Of a stretch of 64,000 bases of DNA, positions 54,500 through 64,000 are shown piece by piece. Source of the DNA: Leptospira montravelensis. GTDB lineage: Bacteria; Spirochaetota; Leptospiria; Leptospirales; Leptospiraceae. The notes beneath the pieces are model-generated. The model was not told where the DNA came from. It searched no databases and was given only the letters and a program-made list of their open reading frames with translations. The stretch is taken from the NCBI RefSeq assembly GCF_004770045.1, contig NZ_RQFO01000017.1, positions 186,001 through 250,000 of the forward strand, read 5' to 3'. Both the position numbers and the translations under genes were made by a program. The first letter of the stretch is position 1; every line of letters begins with the position of its first letter.

Positions 54500-56046
54500 C
54501 AGAAGTTCGCACCCGTTTTGCCCCGTCCCCTTCCGGATTTCTCCACGTAGGAGGAGCAAGAACTGCTTTATTTAATTATTTGTATGCGAAAGCCAAAAAA
54601 GGAAAGTTCTTACTACGTATCGAAGACACAGACCAAGATCGTTCCACAGAAGCCTCTTTTAAAATTATTTTAGAATCTTTAAAGTGGCTAGGAATGGAAT
54701 GGGACGAAGGTCCGGGAGTGGGTGGTCCAAACGGTCCATACACTCAGTCCGAAAGAATTCATATTTATAAAGAATACACAGACAAACTGATCTCTGAAAA
54801 AAAAGCTTATCGTTGTTTTTGTTCCGCAGAAGAACTCGAAGGCAAAAAAAAACAAGCGGATGCAATGGGAATACCCTACATCTATGATGGAAAATGTTCT
54901 GACCTTTCTGATGCAGAAATCCAATCCCAAATAGAGAAAAAAATCCCTTACACAGTAAGATTCAAAACTCCCCATAAAATTGTGATCGTAGACGATATGA
55001 TCCAAGGAAAAGTAAAGTTTGAATCCAAACTCATAGGTGACTTTATTATCGTGAAGTCCGATGGATTCCCTTCGTATAACTATGCTGTGGTGATTGATGA
55101 TGCACTTATGAAAATCACACATGTGATTCGCGGAGTGGGACATCTTTCCAACACACCACGCCAAATTTTAATTTTTGAAGCTTTTGGATTTCCCCTTCCG
55201 AGATTTGCTCATGCCAGTGAAATTGTAGGAACCGATGGAAAAAAACTTTCCAAACGTGCGGGAGCTACCTCTGTTCTTGCCTTCCGCGACTTAGGTTACT
55301 CGAGTGATACCATGAGAAACTATATGGCTCTCCTTGGTTGGACTTCTCCTGATGGGAAAGAATATATGAGTGACGAAGAGCTCTGTTCTGTCTTCGATGT
55401 GGAACGTTGCTCTAAATCACCCGCTACCTTTGATGTATTCAAAAAACTCAAAGAAGAAGAAAAGGAAACTGTTGATTTTAATAAGTTATCACTTCTCGGA
55501 CTTGCGGAATATTTAAATCCAAAATCAAAACTCAATTGGATGTCGAATAAATACATTCGTGATGTAAAAATTGAAACTTTAGGAAAAGATCTCGAACCAT
55601 TTCTCAAAGATTGCCAAATTCCAGAAGAGTTTAAAAAAGGAACTAACCCACAATTACTTTCCATTTTGGATTCTGTTCGTGTGTATTTGGATAGGCTCAT
55701 CCAAGCCCCACCTTACATTGAAGAATTCTTTTTAGAAAATCTCCAATTTGAAAACGAAGAAGCAAAACAACTGATTTTGGATGGAAATGGAAAGGCCGTT
55801 GTTTCCGCATTTTACCAATTCGTGAAGTCACAAAGTTTGGTAACTCCAGATGATTACAAAGAAGCGATGGCAAAGACTGGAGAAACCACCGGAGAAAAAG
55901 GAAGAACCCTTTTTATGCCAATCCGAGCCATCACAACTGGAAAATCTCACGGATTAGAGCTTCCCATCCTCTTTAGCCTTCTTGGCCAAGAGAAACTGAT
56001 CAAACGGATGGAACACTTGGCCGAGGCGATTCGCCTCACCATTTAG
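54496..56046 (+). CDS. gltX: Glutamyl-tRNA synthetase
   Basis: 516 residues. It charges tRNA(Glu) with glutamate, in the cytosol. Class I signature [20 protein letters not shown] (HVGG as the HIGH motif) opens the protein, [15 protein letters not shown] lies in the middle, and KKLSKRAGA is the KMSKR loop. The C-terminal anticodon-binding region extends to the end. Length is typical. Start ATG overlaps the preceding stop. Whether it is discriminating or also charges tRNA(Gln) cannot be decided without knowing whether gatCAB or glnS is present. Confidence 0.96.
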   Translation: MTEVRTRFAPSPSGFLHVGGARTALFNYLYAKAKKGKFLLRIEDTDQDRSTEASFKIILESLKWLGMEWDEGPGVGGPNGPYTQSERIHIYKEYTDKLISEKKAYRCFCSAEELEGKKKQADAMGIPYIYDGKCSDLSDAEIQSQIEKKIPYTVRFKTPHKIVIVDDMIQGKVKFESKLIGDFIIVKSDGFPSYNYAVVIDDALMKITHVIRGVGHLSNTPRQILIFEAFGFPLPRFAHASEIVGTDGKKLSKRAGATSVLAFRDLGYSSDTMRNYMALLGWTSPDGKEYMSDEELCSVFDVERCSKSPATFDVFKKLKEEEKETVDFNKLSLLGLAEYLNPKSKLNWMSNKYIRDVKIETLGKDLEPFLKDCQIPEEFKKGTNPQLLSILDSVRVYLDRLIQAPPYIEEFFLENLQFENEEAKQLILDGNGKAVVSAFYQFVKSQSLVTPDDYKEAMAKTGETTGEKGRTLFMPIRAITTGKSHGLELPILFSLLGQEKLIKRMEHLAEAIRLTI

Positions 56047-56115
56047 GAAATTTTTTCCTTCGCCGTTTGCTTTTGAGGGATTTTTGACTTTTTTTATCCT
56101 TCTCCTTCGTGTAAT

Positions 56116-56745
56116 ATGAGTAGAGAGGGGAGGGAAAAACGGCCGTTGACTGCATCTGAAGTTTTACCTTATTTGTTAACCCCTTCTTTAGGATCATACG
56201 CCATGTTCCTACCTCCCGATATGTCTTCTGTCAGACATTTCCGAACAGAACTCAAACGTACCTTGGAAGACAACGGGTTTAGTGCTGACAATATCATGCA
56301 AATTGAACTCGCCGCTGACGAAGCTCTTACCAATGCAGTGGCTGCAAACGTATCTTGTCACTGTGATGAAACCATTATCTGCCGTTGGCGCATTGATTCT
56401 GCCAAATTCACATTATACATTTTAGATTACGGATCGGGACTTTCCGAAAATGGTTCACTTCCCGATAACGACAAAGAACTCCTTAGATCCAACCAAAACC
56501 AATGTTTTAGTACCTTCCTCGATCATATCAAAAATCACCAAAGTAGAAAACCGGATACCCTACCTTATAATGGCTCTGGCCAAAAACATAAGAACATGGG
56601 AAAAGGATTGAAAATTATCAATGCCATGATGGACTCCGTTAAAGTAATGTTTCACGGAGAAGGAATGGTAGACGAAGCACCGGCGGGATTCAAAGTAATG
56701 GGTTCCATCATCGCTCTCGAATACGACCGTTCCAAACACTTATAA
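56116..56745 (+). CDS. RsbW-like anti-sigma/serine kinase ATP-binding protein
   Basis: 209 residues. A HATPase_c_2 domain: QIELAADEALTNAVAANVS is the N box with Glu and Asn, LYILDYGSGL the G1 box, and GKGLKIINAMMDSV the G2 region. The first ~45 residues are an extra N-terminal tail. An insertion of about 45 residues separates G1 from the ATP lid (KNHQSRKPDTLPYNGSGQKH). Such kinases phosphorylate anti-anti-sigma (STAS) proteins and are opposed by PP2C phosphatases such as the one at 14522. No sigma factor or STAS gene is adjacent. It is followed one base later by the glycosyltransferase. Confidence 0.82.
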   Translation: MSREGREKRPLTASEVLPYLLTPSLGSYAMFLPPDMSSVRHFRTELKRTLEDNGFSADNIMQIELAADEALTNAVAANVSCHCDETIICRWRIDSAKFTLYILDYGSGLSENGSLPDNDKELLRSNQNQCFSTFLDHIKNHQSRKPDTLPYNGSGQKHKNMGKGLKIINAMMDSVKVMFHGEGMVDEAPAGFKVMGSIIALEYDRSKHL

Positions 56746-56746
56746 T

Positions 56747-57853
56747 TTGATCCTTCATGTAAATACTTCCCGCGAATGGCGCGGCGGAGAACAGCAGCTT
56801 TTTTATTTAGTCCAAGGACTTTCCAATTTCAAAATCCCTCAAATTGTTGTAGGCCAACCTGGTTCTCCTTTAGAAACAAAATGTAAAGAAAACGGTTACG
56901 AGTTTATTCCCATCGAAATGCGCGGTGAATGGGATAGAAAAGCATATAAGAATATTCGATCTCTCTGTATTTCTAAAAATGTCAAACTGATTCACACTCA
57001 TACGGCACATGCCCATACACTCGCATTATTTGCGAAAAGAAAACATTTAAACATTCCATTAATCGTTTCAAGAAGAGTAGACTTTAAACCAAAATCTAGT
57101 TTTTTCTCAAAATGGAAATACCAACATCCAGCTAACGATTACTATCTGCCAGTTTCTCAAAAAATCAAAGAAGTGATGATATCAAGTAAAATTGCGCCAG
57201 AAAGAATCATCACTGTATACTCTGGGATTGATTTAAAACGATTTTCGAAATCGGCTCCACACGAATATCTAAAGGAAGAATTTCATATTCCCAAAAAATG
57301 TATTATCATCGGAAATGTGGCAGCACTTGTCGATCACAAAGACCAAGAAACACTCCTGAATGCAATCTCAAAAATGAGAACGAATACTGACTTTCGCCTA
57401 ATGATCGTTGGTGATGGAAAATTGGAAAACAAACTAAAATCACAAGCCGAACAATTGGGAATTAAGGACAAAGTGATTTTTACGGGATACAGAAAAGATA
57501 TCCCCGCCCTCCTTTCTTTATTCGATATTTTTACACTTACATCAAAAGAAGAAGGGCTTGGAACTTCTGTTTTGGATGCAATGGCATCAGCACTTCCCAT
57601 TGTTGCTACAAACGGTGGTGGAATAGGTGAAATGTTAGATCATAACGAAGGAGCTTACGTCTGTTCGGTGGGAGATTCCGATAGTATTGCCCAAGGTTTA
57701 GACAAATTAGTTGGATCTGAAGAATTAAGAACTAAGTTCGGAACTTTCAACAAATCTTCTGTAAAACGATTTTCTGTTTCCAAAACGGTTGAAAAAACAA
57801 AACTAATTTATTATTCCTTTTTAGGAGATGCTTTGTACGGAGAAGGAATATGA
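56747..57853 (+). CDS. Family 4 glycosyltransferase
   Basis: 368 residues from a TTG start one base after the preceding stop; the N-terminus ILHVNTSREWRGGEQQLFYL is the expected GT-B beginning with a GGEQ donor/acceptor loop. The GT4 donor-binding core lies at about 215-310: IVGDGKLENKLKSQAEQLGI, VIFTGYRKDIPALLSLFDIF, and SKEEGLGTSVLDAMASALPIVATN with the E-x7-E motif. Likely adds a sugar to a lipid-linked or surface glycan precursor at the inner membrane face. ATGA overlap with polA. Confidence 0.9.
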   Translation: MILHVNTSREWRGGEQQLFYLVQGLSNFKIPQIVVGQPGSPLETKCKENGYEFIPIEMRGEWDRKAYKNIRSLCISKNVKLIHTHTAHAHTLALFAKRKHLNIPLIVSRRVDFKPKSSFFSKWKYQHPANDYYLPVSQKIKEVMISSKIAPERIITVYSGIDLKRFSKSAPHEYLKEEFHIPKKCIIIGNVAALVDHKDQETLLNAISKMRTNTDFRLMIVGDGKLENKLKSQAEQLGIKDKVIFTGYRKDIPALLSLFDIFTLTSKEEGLGTSVLDAMASALPIVATNGGGIGEMLDHNEGAYVCSVGDSDSIAQGLDKLVGSEELRTKFGTFNKSSVKRFSVSKTVEKTKLIYYSFLGDALYGEGI

Positions 57854-60669
57854 GTGGAAGACTTTTAATCATTGATGGCCATGCTTTGGCTTTCCGAGCC
57901 TATTTTGCTTTTGCAGCTTCCAACCTAACCAATTCTAAAACAGGTCTCCCTAGTGGTGCCGTATTTGGATTTTGGAGGATGTTATTCAAACTCCTTCAAG
58001 ATGAAAAAGTCACACATATTGCTTTTACTTTTGATCCAGGCACAAGACTCGAAAGAAACGATTTGTATGAGGACTACAAAGCACATAGAAAACCAATGCC
58101 AGAGGATTTAAAACCTCAACTTCATACAATATACGAAATGTTAAAGGCTTTGGAATTCCCAATGTATAAAATGGATGGGATCGAAGCTGACGATATCATA
58201 GGTTCACTTTGCAAAAAATTTGCAAAAGATTTTGAAGAAATAGTCATTTTATCAAGTGATAAAGATTTATACCAAGTCCTCGACAAAAACATACACATGT
58301 TACGTGGGAAACGTGGAGTTTCCGAATTCGAAAAGATCGATCCTAAATGGGTAGAAACCAATATTGGAATTACCAAAGAACAAGTTCCTGATTATATGGG
58401 ACTACTCGGTGATGCTTCCGATAACATTCCTGGAGTAAAAGGTGTAGGAGAAAAAGGGGCCGCCAAACTCATCCAAGAATTTGGAAACTTAGAAACCATA
58501 TACAAAAAACTGGACCAGGTAAAAAACAAATCACTGATTGATAAGTTAGCGGCAGACAAAGAAAATGCATTTTTATCTAGAAAATTGGCAACCATTGTCA
58601 CCAACCTCAAACTCGATATTAAAAAAAATGATCTAAAAATACCGAACTATCATGAACCTGCCAAAGTTCAGTACTTCAAAGACGAAGGATACAATGTTCT
58701 CCACCGTGATCTTGCCAAACAAGCAGGAATTCCCATTGCCAGCGACGGAGATACAAAAGAAAAAGTTTCAGAATCAGAACCAAACAAAAAAAACAAAAAA
58801 TCATCAAAAGAAACTTCAGGTTCGGATTCTGATCAAAAACTTAACAAGAGTTCTGCGGACAATAAAAAGAATTACAAACGAATCCAAACCTTAGAGGAAT
58901 TGAAAAAAATTGTAACAAAACTTGATCCTAAAAAACCTATTTCCGTAGATACAGAAACTACTTCCCAAGACCCTATGCTTGCAGAGTTACTTGGAGTTTC
59001 TTTTTCCCAGGAACCAGGATGCGCCTATTATATTGCCTTCTCTCATCCGGAGTCCATCTATAGCCACCTTCTCCCATCTCCCGAAGAAGGACTCGCCGTC
59101 TTAAAACCAATGTTAACCGACCCAAAGTGGAAAAAAATTGGGCAAAACATTAAATATGATCTATTAGTGTTTCGAAATTATGGAGTGGAGCTTTCAGGAA
59201 TTCATTTTGATACCATGCTTGCTTCTTATCTCTTAAACCCTGGAGAACGCCGCCATAATATGGATGATATGGCCGTTAACTATTTGAATTATAAAACCAT
59301 CACTTACGAAGAGTTAGTTGGAACAGGAAAGAAAAAACAAAACCTATACGATATTGATCCGGAACGTGTTTCCGAATATGCCTGTGAAGATGCAGACATT
59401 ACGTTACAACTTTTTAATGTTCTTTCACCCAAAATGGAAGAAGGAATTCACAAAAAACTTTTTTTCGATATTGAAATGCCCGTATTACAAGCGCTTGCTG
59501 ATATGGAATTTGAAGGGATCGCTGTAGAACCTGGATACTTTGAATCACTTTCTAAAATTTTCGAAACAAAAATCAAAGAACACGAAAAAAATATCCATTT
59601 TTTTGCGGGAAGGCCATTCAACATCAATTCAACCAAAGAATTGCAAACCGTTTTATTCGAAGATTTAAGACTTCCTGCAGAGAAAAAAACACAAACTGGT
59701 TATTCTACAGATCATTCAGTTTTGGAATCTTTACAAGGCACTCATCCTATCATTGATCATCTGTTAGAAATTCGAAAATTTTCAAAACTCAAATCCACTT
59801 ATACAGATACATTACCTACACTCATCAATCCCAAAACGGGACGAATACACACAAGTTATAATCAAACCATTGCGGCCACAGGTAGGTTATCTTCAACGAA
59901 TCCAAACTTACAAAACATCCCCATTAAAGATGAAGAAGGTAGATTATTACGTAAGGGTTTTGTTGCCAAAAAAGGATTCGAAATTCTTTCCCTTGACTAT
60001 AGCCAAATCGAACTTCGCATTATGGCCCATTTTTCCAATGATCCGCAAATGATAAACGCTTACAAATCAGGAGCGGATATCCACAAACGTACGGCCGCCG
60101 GAATTTTTGGAGTTCCCGAAGACCAAGTAACTTCAGATATGCGGAACAAAGCGAAAGTGGTCAACTTTTCTGTAATTTACGGAGTCACATCTTTCGGCCT
60201 TTCCAATAACTTACGAATCAGCCGAAAAGAAGCAAAAGAATTTATAGAAAAATATTTTGCCACATATACTGGTGTGGGCACTTATATGGAAGAAATCGTA
60301 GAGTTCTGTAAAGAACACGGGTATGTGGAAACATTACTAGGACGCAGACGTTACCTGCCCGACATACATTCCAAACACAAAATGGCAAGCGAAGCTGCAA
60401 AACGAGTCGCCATCAATTCTCCTATCCAAGGAACTTCTGCGGACATGATCAAACTTGCAATGATTCAAATTGATAAAAAAATCAAAAAAGAATCTTTTCG
60501 TTCCAAACTACTTTTACAAGTACATGACGAACTAGTGTTTGAAGTGGATCCAAAGGAAAAAAAAGAATTTTACCAAATGGCAAAAGAAGAAATGGAATCT
60601 GCAATGAAACTCAAAGTCCCCATTGTTGCCCAAGGAAAGTTTGGTGGGAATTGGGATGAAGCTCATTAG
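57850..60669 (+). CDS. polA: DNA polymerase I with both exonucleases
   Basis: 939 residues. 5'-3' exonuclease at about 1-290 (LIIDGHALAFRAYFAF, GIEADDIIGSL, LSSDKDLYQVL, DNIPGVKGVGEKGAAKL). A Lys/Ser-rich flexible linker follows at about 300-345. The 3'-5' proofreading domain has all three motifs: VDTETTS, QNIKYDLLVFRN and EYACEDADITL. Polymerase motifs A (LDYSQIELRIMAH), B (RNKAKVVNFSVIYGVTSFGL) and C (QVHDELVFEV) complete it. It repairs and fills gaps and removes RNA primers. The Lys/Ser linker is longer than in E. coli PolI. It is translationally coupled to the glycosyltransferase, with no obvious joint function. Confidence 0.96.
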   Translation: MSGRLLIIDGHALAFRAYFAFAASNLTNSKTGLPSGAVFGFWRMLFKLLQDEKVTHIAFTFDPGTRLERNDLYEDYKAHRKPMPEDLKPQLHTIYEMLKALEFPMYKMDGIEADDIIGSLCKKFAKDFEEIVILSSDKDLYQVLDKNIHMLRGKRGVSEFEKIDPKWVETNIGITKEQVPDYMGLLGDASDNIPGVKGVGEKGAAKLIQEFGNLETIYKKLDQVKNKSLIDKLAADKENAFLSRKLATIVTNLKLDIKKNDLKIPNYHEPAKVQYFKDEGYNVLHRDLAKQAGIPIASDGDTKEKVSESEPNKKNKKSSKETSGSDSDQKLNKSSADNKKNYKRIQTLEELKKIVTKLDPKKPISVDTETTSQDPMLAELLGVSFSQEPGCAYYIAFSHPESIYSHLLPSPEEGLAVLKPMLTDPKWKKIGQNIKYDLLVFRNYGVELSGIHFDTMLASYLLNPGERRHNMDDMAVNYLNYKTITYEELVGTGKKKQNLYDIDPERVSEYACEDADITLQLFNVLSPKMEEGIHKKLFFDIEMPVLQALADMEFEGIAVEPGYFESLSKIFETKIKEHEKNIHFFAGRPFNINSTKELQTVLFEDLRLPAEKKTQTGYSTDHSVLESLQGTHPIIDHLLEIRKFSKLKSTYTDTLPTLINPKTGRIHTSYNQTIAATGRLSSTNPNLQNIPIKDEEGRLLRKGFVAKKGFEILSLDYSQIELRIMAHFSNDPQMINAYKSGADIHKRTAAGIFGVPEDQVTSDMRNKAKVVNFSVIYGVTSFGLSNNLRISRKEAKEFIEKYFATYTGVGTYMEEIVEFCKEHGYVETLLGRRRYLPDIHSKHKMASEAAKRVAINSPIQGTSADMIKLAMIQIDKKIKKESFRSKLLLQVHDELVFEVDPKEKKEFYQMAKEEMESAMKLKVPIVAQGKFGGNWDEAH

Positions 60670-60701
60670 GCTGTTATTTTTTCGTTCATAAGTTTATCAC
60701 C

Positions 60702-61355
60702 ATGTGTAACTTGCTTTCCTGGAGATTGATCTTAGAAGAAGAAAAAAAAGCCGATTGGTTTCACAGGTTACCAAAAGAAACAATCAACCAATTTCTAAAA
60801 TTCAATTCACCGCTATTTGAAATCAAACATCCCAAAAGTTTGGTGCAATCCTTTCAACTAGATGGTGAATCGGTTGTATCCGAAACGAATGCCTGGGGTA
60901 CAAAACCTTCCTGGTGTCCCGACTTTTTAACCAATACAAAATCAGAAAAATTAATTTCTTCTCCGTATTGGAGTCAGTATCTACAGAATCGGATTCTTGT
61001 TCCTATACATTCTTTTTTTGAATGGCAAATACAAAGGACAGGCAAAAAACATAAATACGAAATCACATTCAAAAATCCTAATTCTTTTTTTGCAGGTTTA
61101 TGGGGAGAAGAAAATGGAACCAAGTGGATTACGATTCTCACTGGTGAAGCAAATGAAAAAATGAAAACCATCCATAACTGCGGGGAAAATAAACATCGTC
61201 AACCAATCGTAATGCCATTACAAAATCAAAATCATTGGCTTAACCCTACTGTCAAAAATCCAAAAGACATTACAGATCTATTGTATCAATTTACTCCGGA
61301 CGAAACAATAGAAGAAGATTTGAACAAAGAACCAACGCTATTCGACGAATCTTAA
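60702..61355 (+). CDS. SRAP (YedK/HMCES-like) abasic-site protein
   Basis: 217 residues. It begins MCNLLSW, so Cys2 becomes the N-terminal nucleophile after Met removal, as in all SRAP proteins, which form a thiazolidine crosslink with abasic sites in single-stranded DNA. Further hallmarks are the NAWGTKPSWCP segment, RILVPIHSFFEWQ with the Glu, FFAGLWGEENG, ILTGEANEKMKTIHN and HRQPIVM. It lies 32 bases downstream of polA in the same direction, a fitting DNA-repair neighbour. The C-terminal ~30 residues are acidic. Confidence 0.92.
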   Translation: MCNLLSWRLILEEEKKADWFHRLPKETINQFLKFNSPLFEIKHPKSLVQSFQLDGESVVSETNAWGTKPSWCPDFLTNTKSEKLISSPYWSQYLQNRILVPIHSFFEWQIQRTGKKHKYEITFKNPNSFFAGLWGEENGTKWITILTGEANEKMKTIHNCGENKHRQPIVMPLQNQNHWLNPTVKNPKDITDLLYQFTPDETIEEDLNKEPTLFDES

Positions 61356-61511
61356 ACATTAAATTATTTGGTGATTCGGGAAAATTACTTAGTGTCATCA
61401 ATTTGTAATAATGCAACAATTGATCCCAACAAATGATTTTCACCTTATTGTCACATTGTCGTAACCGATCCATTTTACCTTATCAGTAGATAAACAAGAG
61501 GATAAATTCCG

Positions 61512-62288
61512 ATGAAACCAAATACTATTAATAAAACAGAACGAATTTTAGAGGTTCGTTTAGCGGAAAACCAACTAGAAATTGAAAGAGCACTCGCACT
61601 ACGATATGAAGTGTTCAACTTAGAAATGGGAGAAGGTCTGCCACAATCTTCTGCTACAAGAAAAGACCGTGATGAATACGATTTGTACTGCCACCACCTA
61701 ATCGTGATCGATAAATCTACTGATGACAAAAAAATTGTAGGAACCTACCGCATATTAACACGCCAAAATGCAAAAAACGGAATTGGTTTTTATAGCGAAA
61801 ACGAATTTGATATTACATCTATTTACAACCTTCCTGATGAAATTGCAGAAGTAGGACGTTCTTGCGTTCACCCTGATTACCGTGATGGTTCGGTGATCTC
61901 TTTACTCTGGCAAGGACTTGCTGAGTTCATGAACAAACATAACGTTCGTTATTTGATGGGTTGCGGATCAATTCACTCTACCGATGCTGGAGTTGCTTCC
62001 CAATCTTATGGATTTTTGAAAGCGAAAGATGCGATTGCCCCAGAAGAATTTCGGGTATATCCAAACCCTGACTATGTCCTTCCTGGTTTTGATGCCAATT
62101 TTCATGTAGAAGATCCAAAATTAATTTCCAAAAATATCCCTCCACTTTTGAAAGGATACCTCCGAGTGGGTGCTAAAATCTGTGGAATTCCTGCACTGGA
62201 TTCTGTTTTTGGTACTACAGATGTGTTTATTCTTTTCGACCGCAAGGAAATCACGGAGAGATATGCGAAACACTATATGAATGCATGA
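61512..62288 (+). CDS. GNAT-fold N-acyltransferase (OlsB/hemolysin-like)
   Basis: 258 residues. Resembles the acyl-ACP-dependent N-acyltransferases: [74 protein letters not shown] and [12 protein letters not shown]. OlsB attaches a 3-hydroxyacyl chain to ornithine, the first step of ornithine lipids; other members make N-acyl amino acids. The ATG follows AGAGGA by nine bases. Stop and next start overlap as ATGA. The 156-base gap before it shows no structure I can name. Confidence 0.82.
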   Translation: MKPNTINKTERILEVRLAENQLEIERALALRYEVFNLEMGEGLPQSSATRKDRDEYDLYCHHLIVIDKSTDDKKIVGTYRILTRQNAKNGIGFYSENEFDITSIYNLPDEIAEVGRSCVHPDYRDGSVISLLWQGLAEFMNKHNVRYLMGCGSIHSTDAGVASQSYGFLKAKDAIAPEEFRVYPNPDYVLPGFDANFHVEDPKLISKNIPPLLKGYLRVGAKICGIPALDSVFGTTDVFILFDRKEITERYAKHYMNA

Positions 62289-63415
62289 GCTCTAACCAGG
62301 AAATAGATTACCAGCACCCTACAAAAAAGGACCAAGTTCGATTCTTTGTATTTACCCTTTTTTTAGTTTTTACGATTTGTGCAGGTTATTTCCTGGGGTT
62401 TCCTCGGTATTATCTTGGATGGTTTTCTTTTGCGATTGCATCGTTCTCTGTGGCTGGAAACGATGCAGTCCAAACCATCGGAACCTTTATCGAGAGTAAA
62501 AAATCAGTTCATTGGCTACAAAAGATTCTCGTTTTCGGTGGTCTTTTATTTTTCGTTCATTTAGGCGCATGGTTTTTACATGGAGGTGAAATTCATTTTC
62601 ATCGACTTGATTCCATCCCTGAAACCAAAGATTTCAATCTCCTCCAACTTTTAGCTCCAGTAATTCTAGTAGTCATCACAAGACTAAGAGCTCCCGTTTC
62701 TACGACTTTTCTCGTCTTAGGATTGTTTGGTGGAAAGAGCATAGACCAAATGTTAACAAAATCCTTTTTTGGATATGGTCTCGCATTCCTTGTTGCGATT
62801 GTTGTTTGGGCGATCCTTGTCAAAGTAGACCCACATGAATACCATGAGGTTCACACTCCCGATCCAGTAACGGAGAGAAGATGGTCTCAGTTACAATGGC
62901 TTTCCACAATGTATTTATGGGTGGCTTGGTTATTTCAAGACACAGCAAACATTGCCGTATTTTTACCTAGGCAGTTGGGAATCATCGAATTTTTGACCGC
63001 TGTATTTATTCTCATCGTCGCTTTACTTGTCATCATTCGCACTAACGGTGGCACCATCCAACGTGTGGTATCCGAAAAATCAGACATCCAATGGGCCAAA
63101 GCCGCCACCATTGTCGATTTAGTGTATGGAAGTCTCTTATTCTTTTTCCAATACATTAGTAATGTCCCCATGTCTACCACTTGGGCATTTTTAGGACTCC
63201 TTGCGGGCCGCGAAATCATTCTAAATGTCATCACATACAAAGACCTACCTTATTTAGATACTTTCCGGAAAGTGGGTAAGGATGTTGTTCTTGCCACCAT
63301 CGGGATCCTTGTCTCCATTTTGGTTTTCTTTCTCTCCTACTTCCTCTACCCCGAACAAAGGGCGAACACCCCACTCGAATTTTGGAAATCCCCCACCCAG
63401 GAAGATTCCCTATAA
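62285..63415 (+). CDS. Polytopic membrane protein, PiT-like permease
   Basis: 376 residues with about ten hydrophobic segments. [18 protein letters not shown] near residue 55 resembles the GANDxANaiGT signature of PiT phosphate/sulfate permeases. [19 protein letters not shown] and [16 protein letters not shown] look like the paired second motif (P.STT). I infer an inorganic anion permease of the PiT superfamily, possibly divergent. It starts inside the acyltransferase stop (ATGA). If the acyltransferase makes phosphate-free ornithine lipids, the two would share a phosphate-economy theme. Confidence 0.65.
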   Translation: MSSNQEIDYQHPTKKDQVRFFVFTLFLVFTICAGYFLGFPRYYLGWFSFAIASFSVAGNDAVQTIGTFIESKKSVHWLQKILVFGGLLFFVHLGAWFLHGGEIHFHRLDSIPETKDFNLLQLLAPVILVVITRLRAPVSTTFLVLGLFGGKSIDQMLTKSFFGYGLAFLVAIVVWAILVKVDPHEYHEVHTPDPVTERRWSQLQWLSTMYLWVAWLFQDTANIAVFLPRQLGIIEFLTAVFILIVALLVIIRTNGGTIQRVVSEKSDIQWAKAATIVDLVYGSLLFFFQYISNVPMSTTWAFLGLLAGREIILNVITYKDLPYLDTFRKVGKDVVLATIGILVSILVFFLSYFLYPEQRANTPLEFWKSPTQEDSL

Positions 63416-63456
63416 TTTTCTTTGACACGAACTGCAATTGTCAGGGTAGTGTCATA

Positions 63457-63475
63457 TATGAGATTGATTCTCATA
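63457..63475. promoter_or_regulatory. Fur-like operator upstream of the heme oxygenase
   Basis: A perfect inverted repeat TATGAGA-TTGAT-TCTCATA of 19 bp ends 20 bases before the heme oxygenase ATG. Size, symmetry and AT content fit an iron-responsive Fur-family box, and the target gene is one expected to be iron repressed. Confidence 0.65.
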
Positions 63476-63495
63476 AAAAGAAACGAGGAGTCATT

Positions 63496-64000
63496 ATGTC
63501 TATAGCAATGATGTTACGAGAAGGAACCGCAGAAAAACACCAGGAAACCGAAAAGGTCCCGTATCTCCGCGCCATTTTTCGCGGGGGTCTAGATGCCCAA
63601 ACCTATACTTACCAATTAGAAAGTTTACTCGCAGTTTATACGGTAATGGAAGAACTCTACCGCCAAAACAAAGACAACCCCATTCTTGCCAAACTTTACT
63701 TTCCGACTCTCTTTCGCGAAAAAGCACTCAAAGAAGATATTGCCAGTTTCCAAAAGAAATTTGGAACCAAACTTCGTGGATCTATATCGAAAGCGACACA
63801 AGGTTACATCGATCATATCAAAAATACGGCAAAAACCAAACCAGAACTTCTAGTAGCACAGGCTTACGTACGTTACTTGGGAGATCTATCAGGGGGCCAA
63901 GCAATCAAAAAAGTAGTAGCTAAAACTTTTGAACTAGAAGGAAATGAAGGAACTGCTTTTTATGAATTCCCTGAAATCGAAGACCTTATGGCTTTCAAAG
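63496..64000 (+). CDS. Heme oxygenase, N-terminal part (cut by window end)
   Basis: 168 residues are visible and the frame is open at the window edge. It would open heme to biliverdin, CO and iron. Matches: MLREGTAEKHQETEK with the proximal His15, the helix ESLLAVYTVMEELYRQN, and the distal-helix signature YVRYLGDLSGGQAIKKV (GDLSGGQ). An AGGAG site at 63486-63490 and a Fur-like palindrome precede it. A full-length protein would be expected to run about 220-240 residues. It would supply iron from heme in an organism that can use host or environmental heme. Confidence 0.93.
   Translation, partial: MSIAMMLREGTAEKHQETEKVPYLRAIFRGGLDAQTYTYQLESLLAVYTVMEELYRQNKDNPILAKLYFPTLFREKALKEDIASFQKKFGTKLRGSISKATQGYIDHIKNTAKTKPELLVAQAYVRYLGDLSGGQAIKKVVAKTFELEGNEGTAFYEFPEIEDLMAFK

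Noticed and set aside
54688..55164. 158-residue minus-strand frame inside gltX
   Set aside because: It is fully antisense to an unmistakable synthetase gene and its Phe/Cys/His-rich content has no structure.

Overview
The window is a chromosomal segment of an AT-rich, gene-dense bacterium. It looks like a spirochaete of the genus Leptospira, probably the saprophytic side. This is inferred from gene content and style: many lipoproteins with loose spirochaetal lipoboxes (CASLL, LSGC, VANC), frequent TTG/GTG starts, a DUF4105 outer-surface protein, M23 peptidase paralogues and a heme oxygenase. No 16S or other species marker is present. I saw no rRNA, tRNA, CRISPR array, insertion sequence or prophage, and there is no gene-free stretch longer than 300 bases.

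Layout. 1-2.7 kb: end of a DUF486 membrane protein, then a minus-strand corC-like/coaC/coaB operon with split CoaBC. 2.9-9.0 kb: a large exported TPR-type protein divergent from a cytosolic five-PAS hybrid histidine kinase with two receivers. 9.2-12.5 kb: a family 2A encapsulin locus, the most notable system here. It holds a nanocompartment shell protein, a SufS-like cysteine desulfurase with a long disordered N-terminus (the cargo), and a convergent serine O-acetyltransferase EpsC. 12.6-16.3 kb: an ABC-F ATPase coupled to a MASE1-PP2C phosphatase. 16.3-18.5 kb: small lipoproteins, two of them paralogous. 18.5-21.2 kb: a GC-rich foldable element, ilvC and a thiolase. 21.4-31.6 kb: accessory genes, including a putative zinc phospholipase C/S1-P1 family protein, two tandem M23 peptidases, GST, CutA, a NADase-type glycan-binding-like protein, and an ATP-grasp protein paired with a DegT-like protein that lacks the PLP lysine.

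31.7-47.9 kb: a valine-pyruvate-type aminotransferase, a large unknown membrane protein, an Orn/Lys/Arg decarboxylase, a Ca/Na antiporter, DprA, a TPR lipoprotein, a RimI-like acetyltransferase, an SDR, DUF445, DUF4105 and three lipoproteins. 48-53.5 kb: a serine-hydrolase lipoprotein and an unusually compact type IIA topoisomerase pair. 53.6-60.7 kb: a co-directional block with gltX, an RsbW-like kinase, a glycosyltransferase and polA. 60.7-64 kb: a SRAP protein, an OlsB-like acyltransferase overlapping a PiT-like permease, and the first part of a heme oxygenase behind a 19-bp Fur-like palindrome.

ATGA overlaps and zero-gap junctions recur (coaC/coaB, ABC-F/PP2C, M23/M23, rimI/SDR, unknown/gltX, GT4/polA, acyltransferase/permease), pointing to translational coupling. 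The coherent metabolic theme is sulfur: EpsC makes O-acetylserine for cysteine synthesis, while the encapsulated desulfurase releases sulfur from cysteine inside a protein shell.
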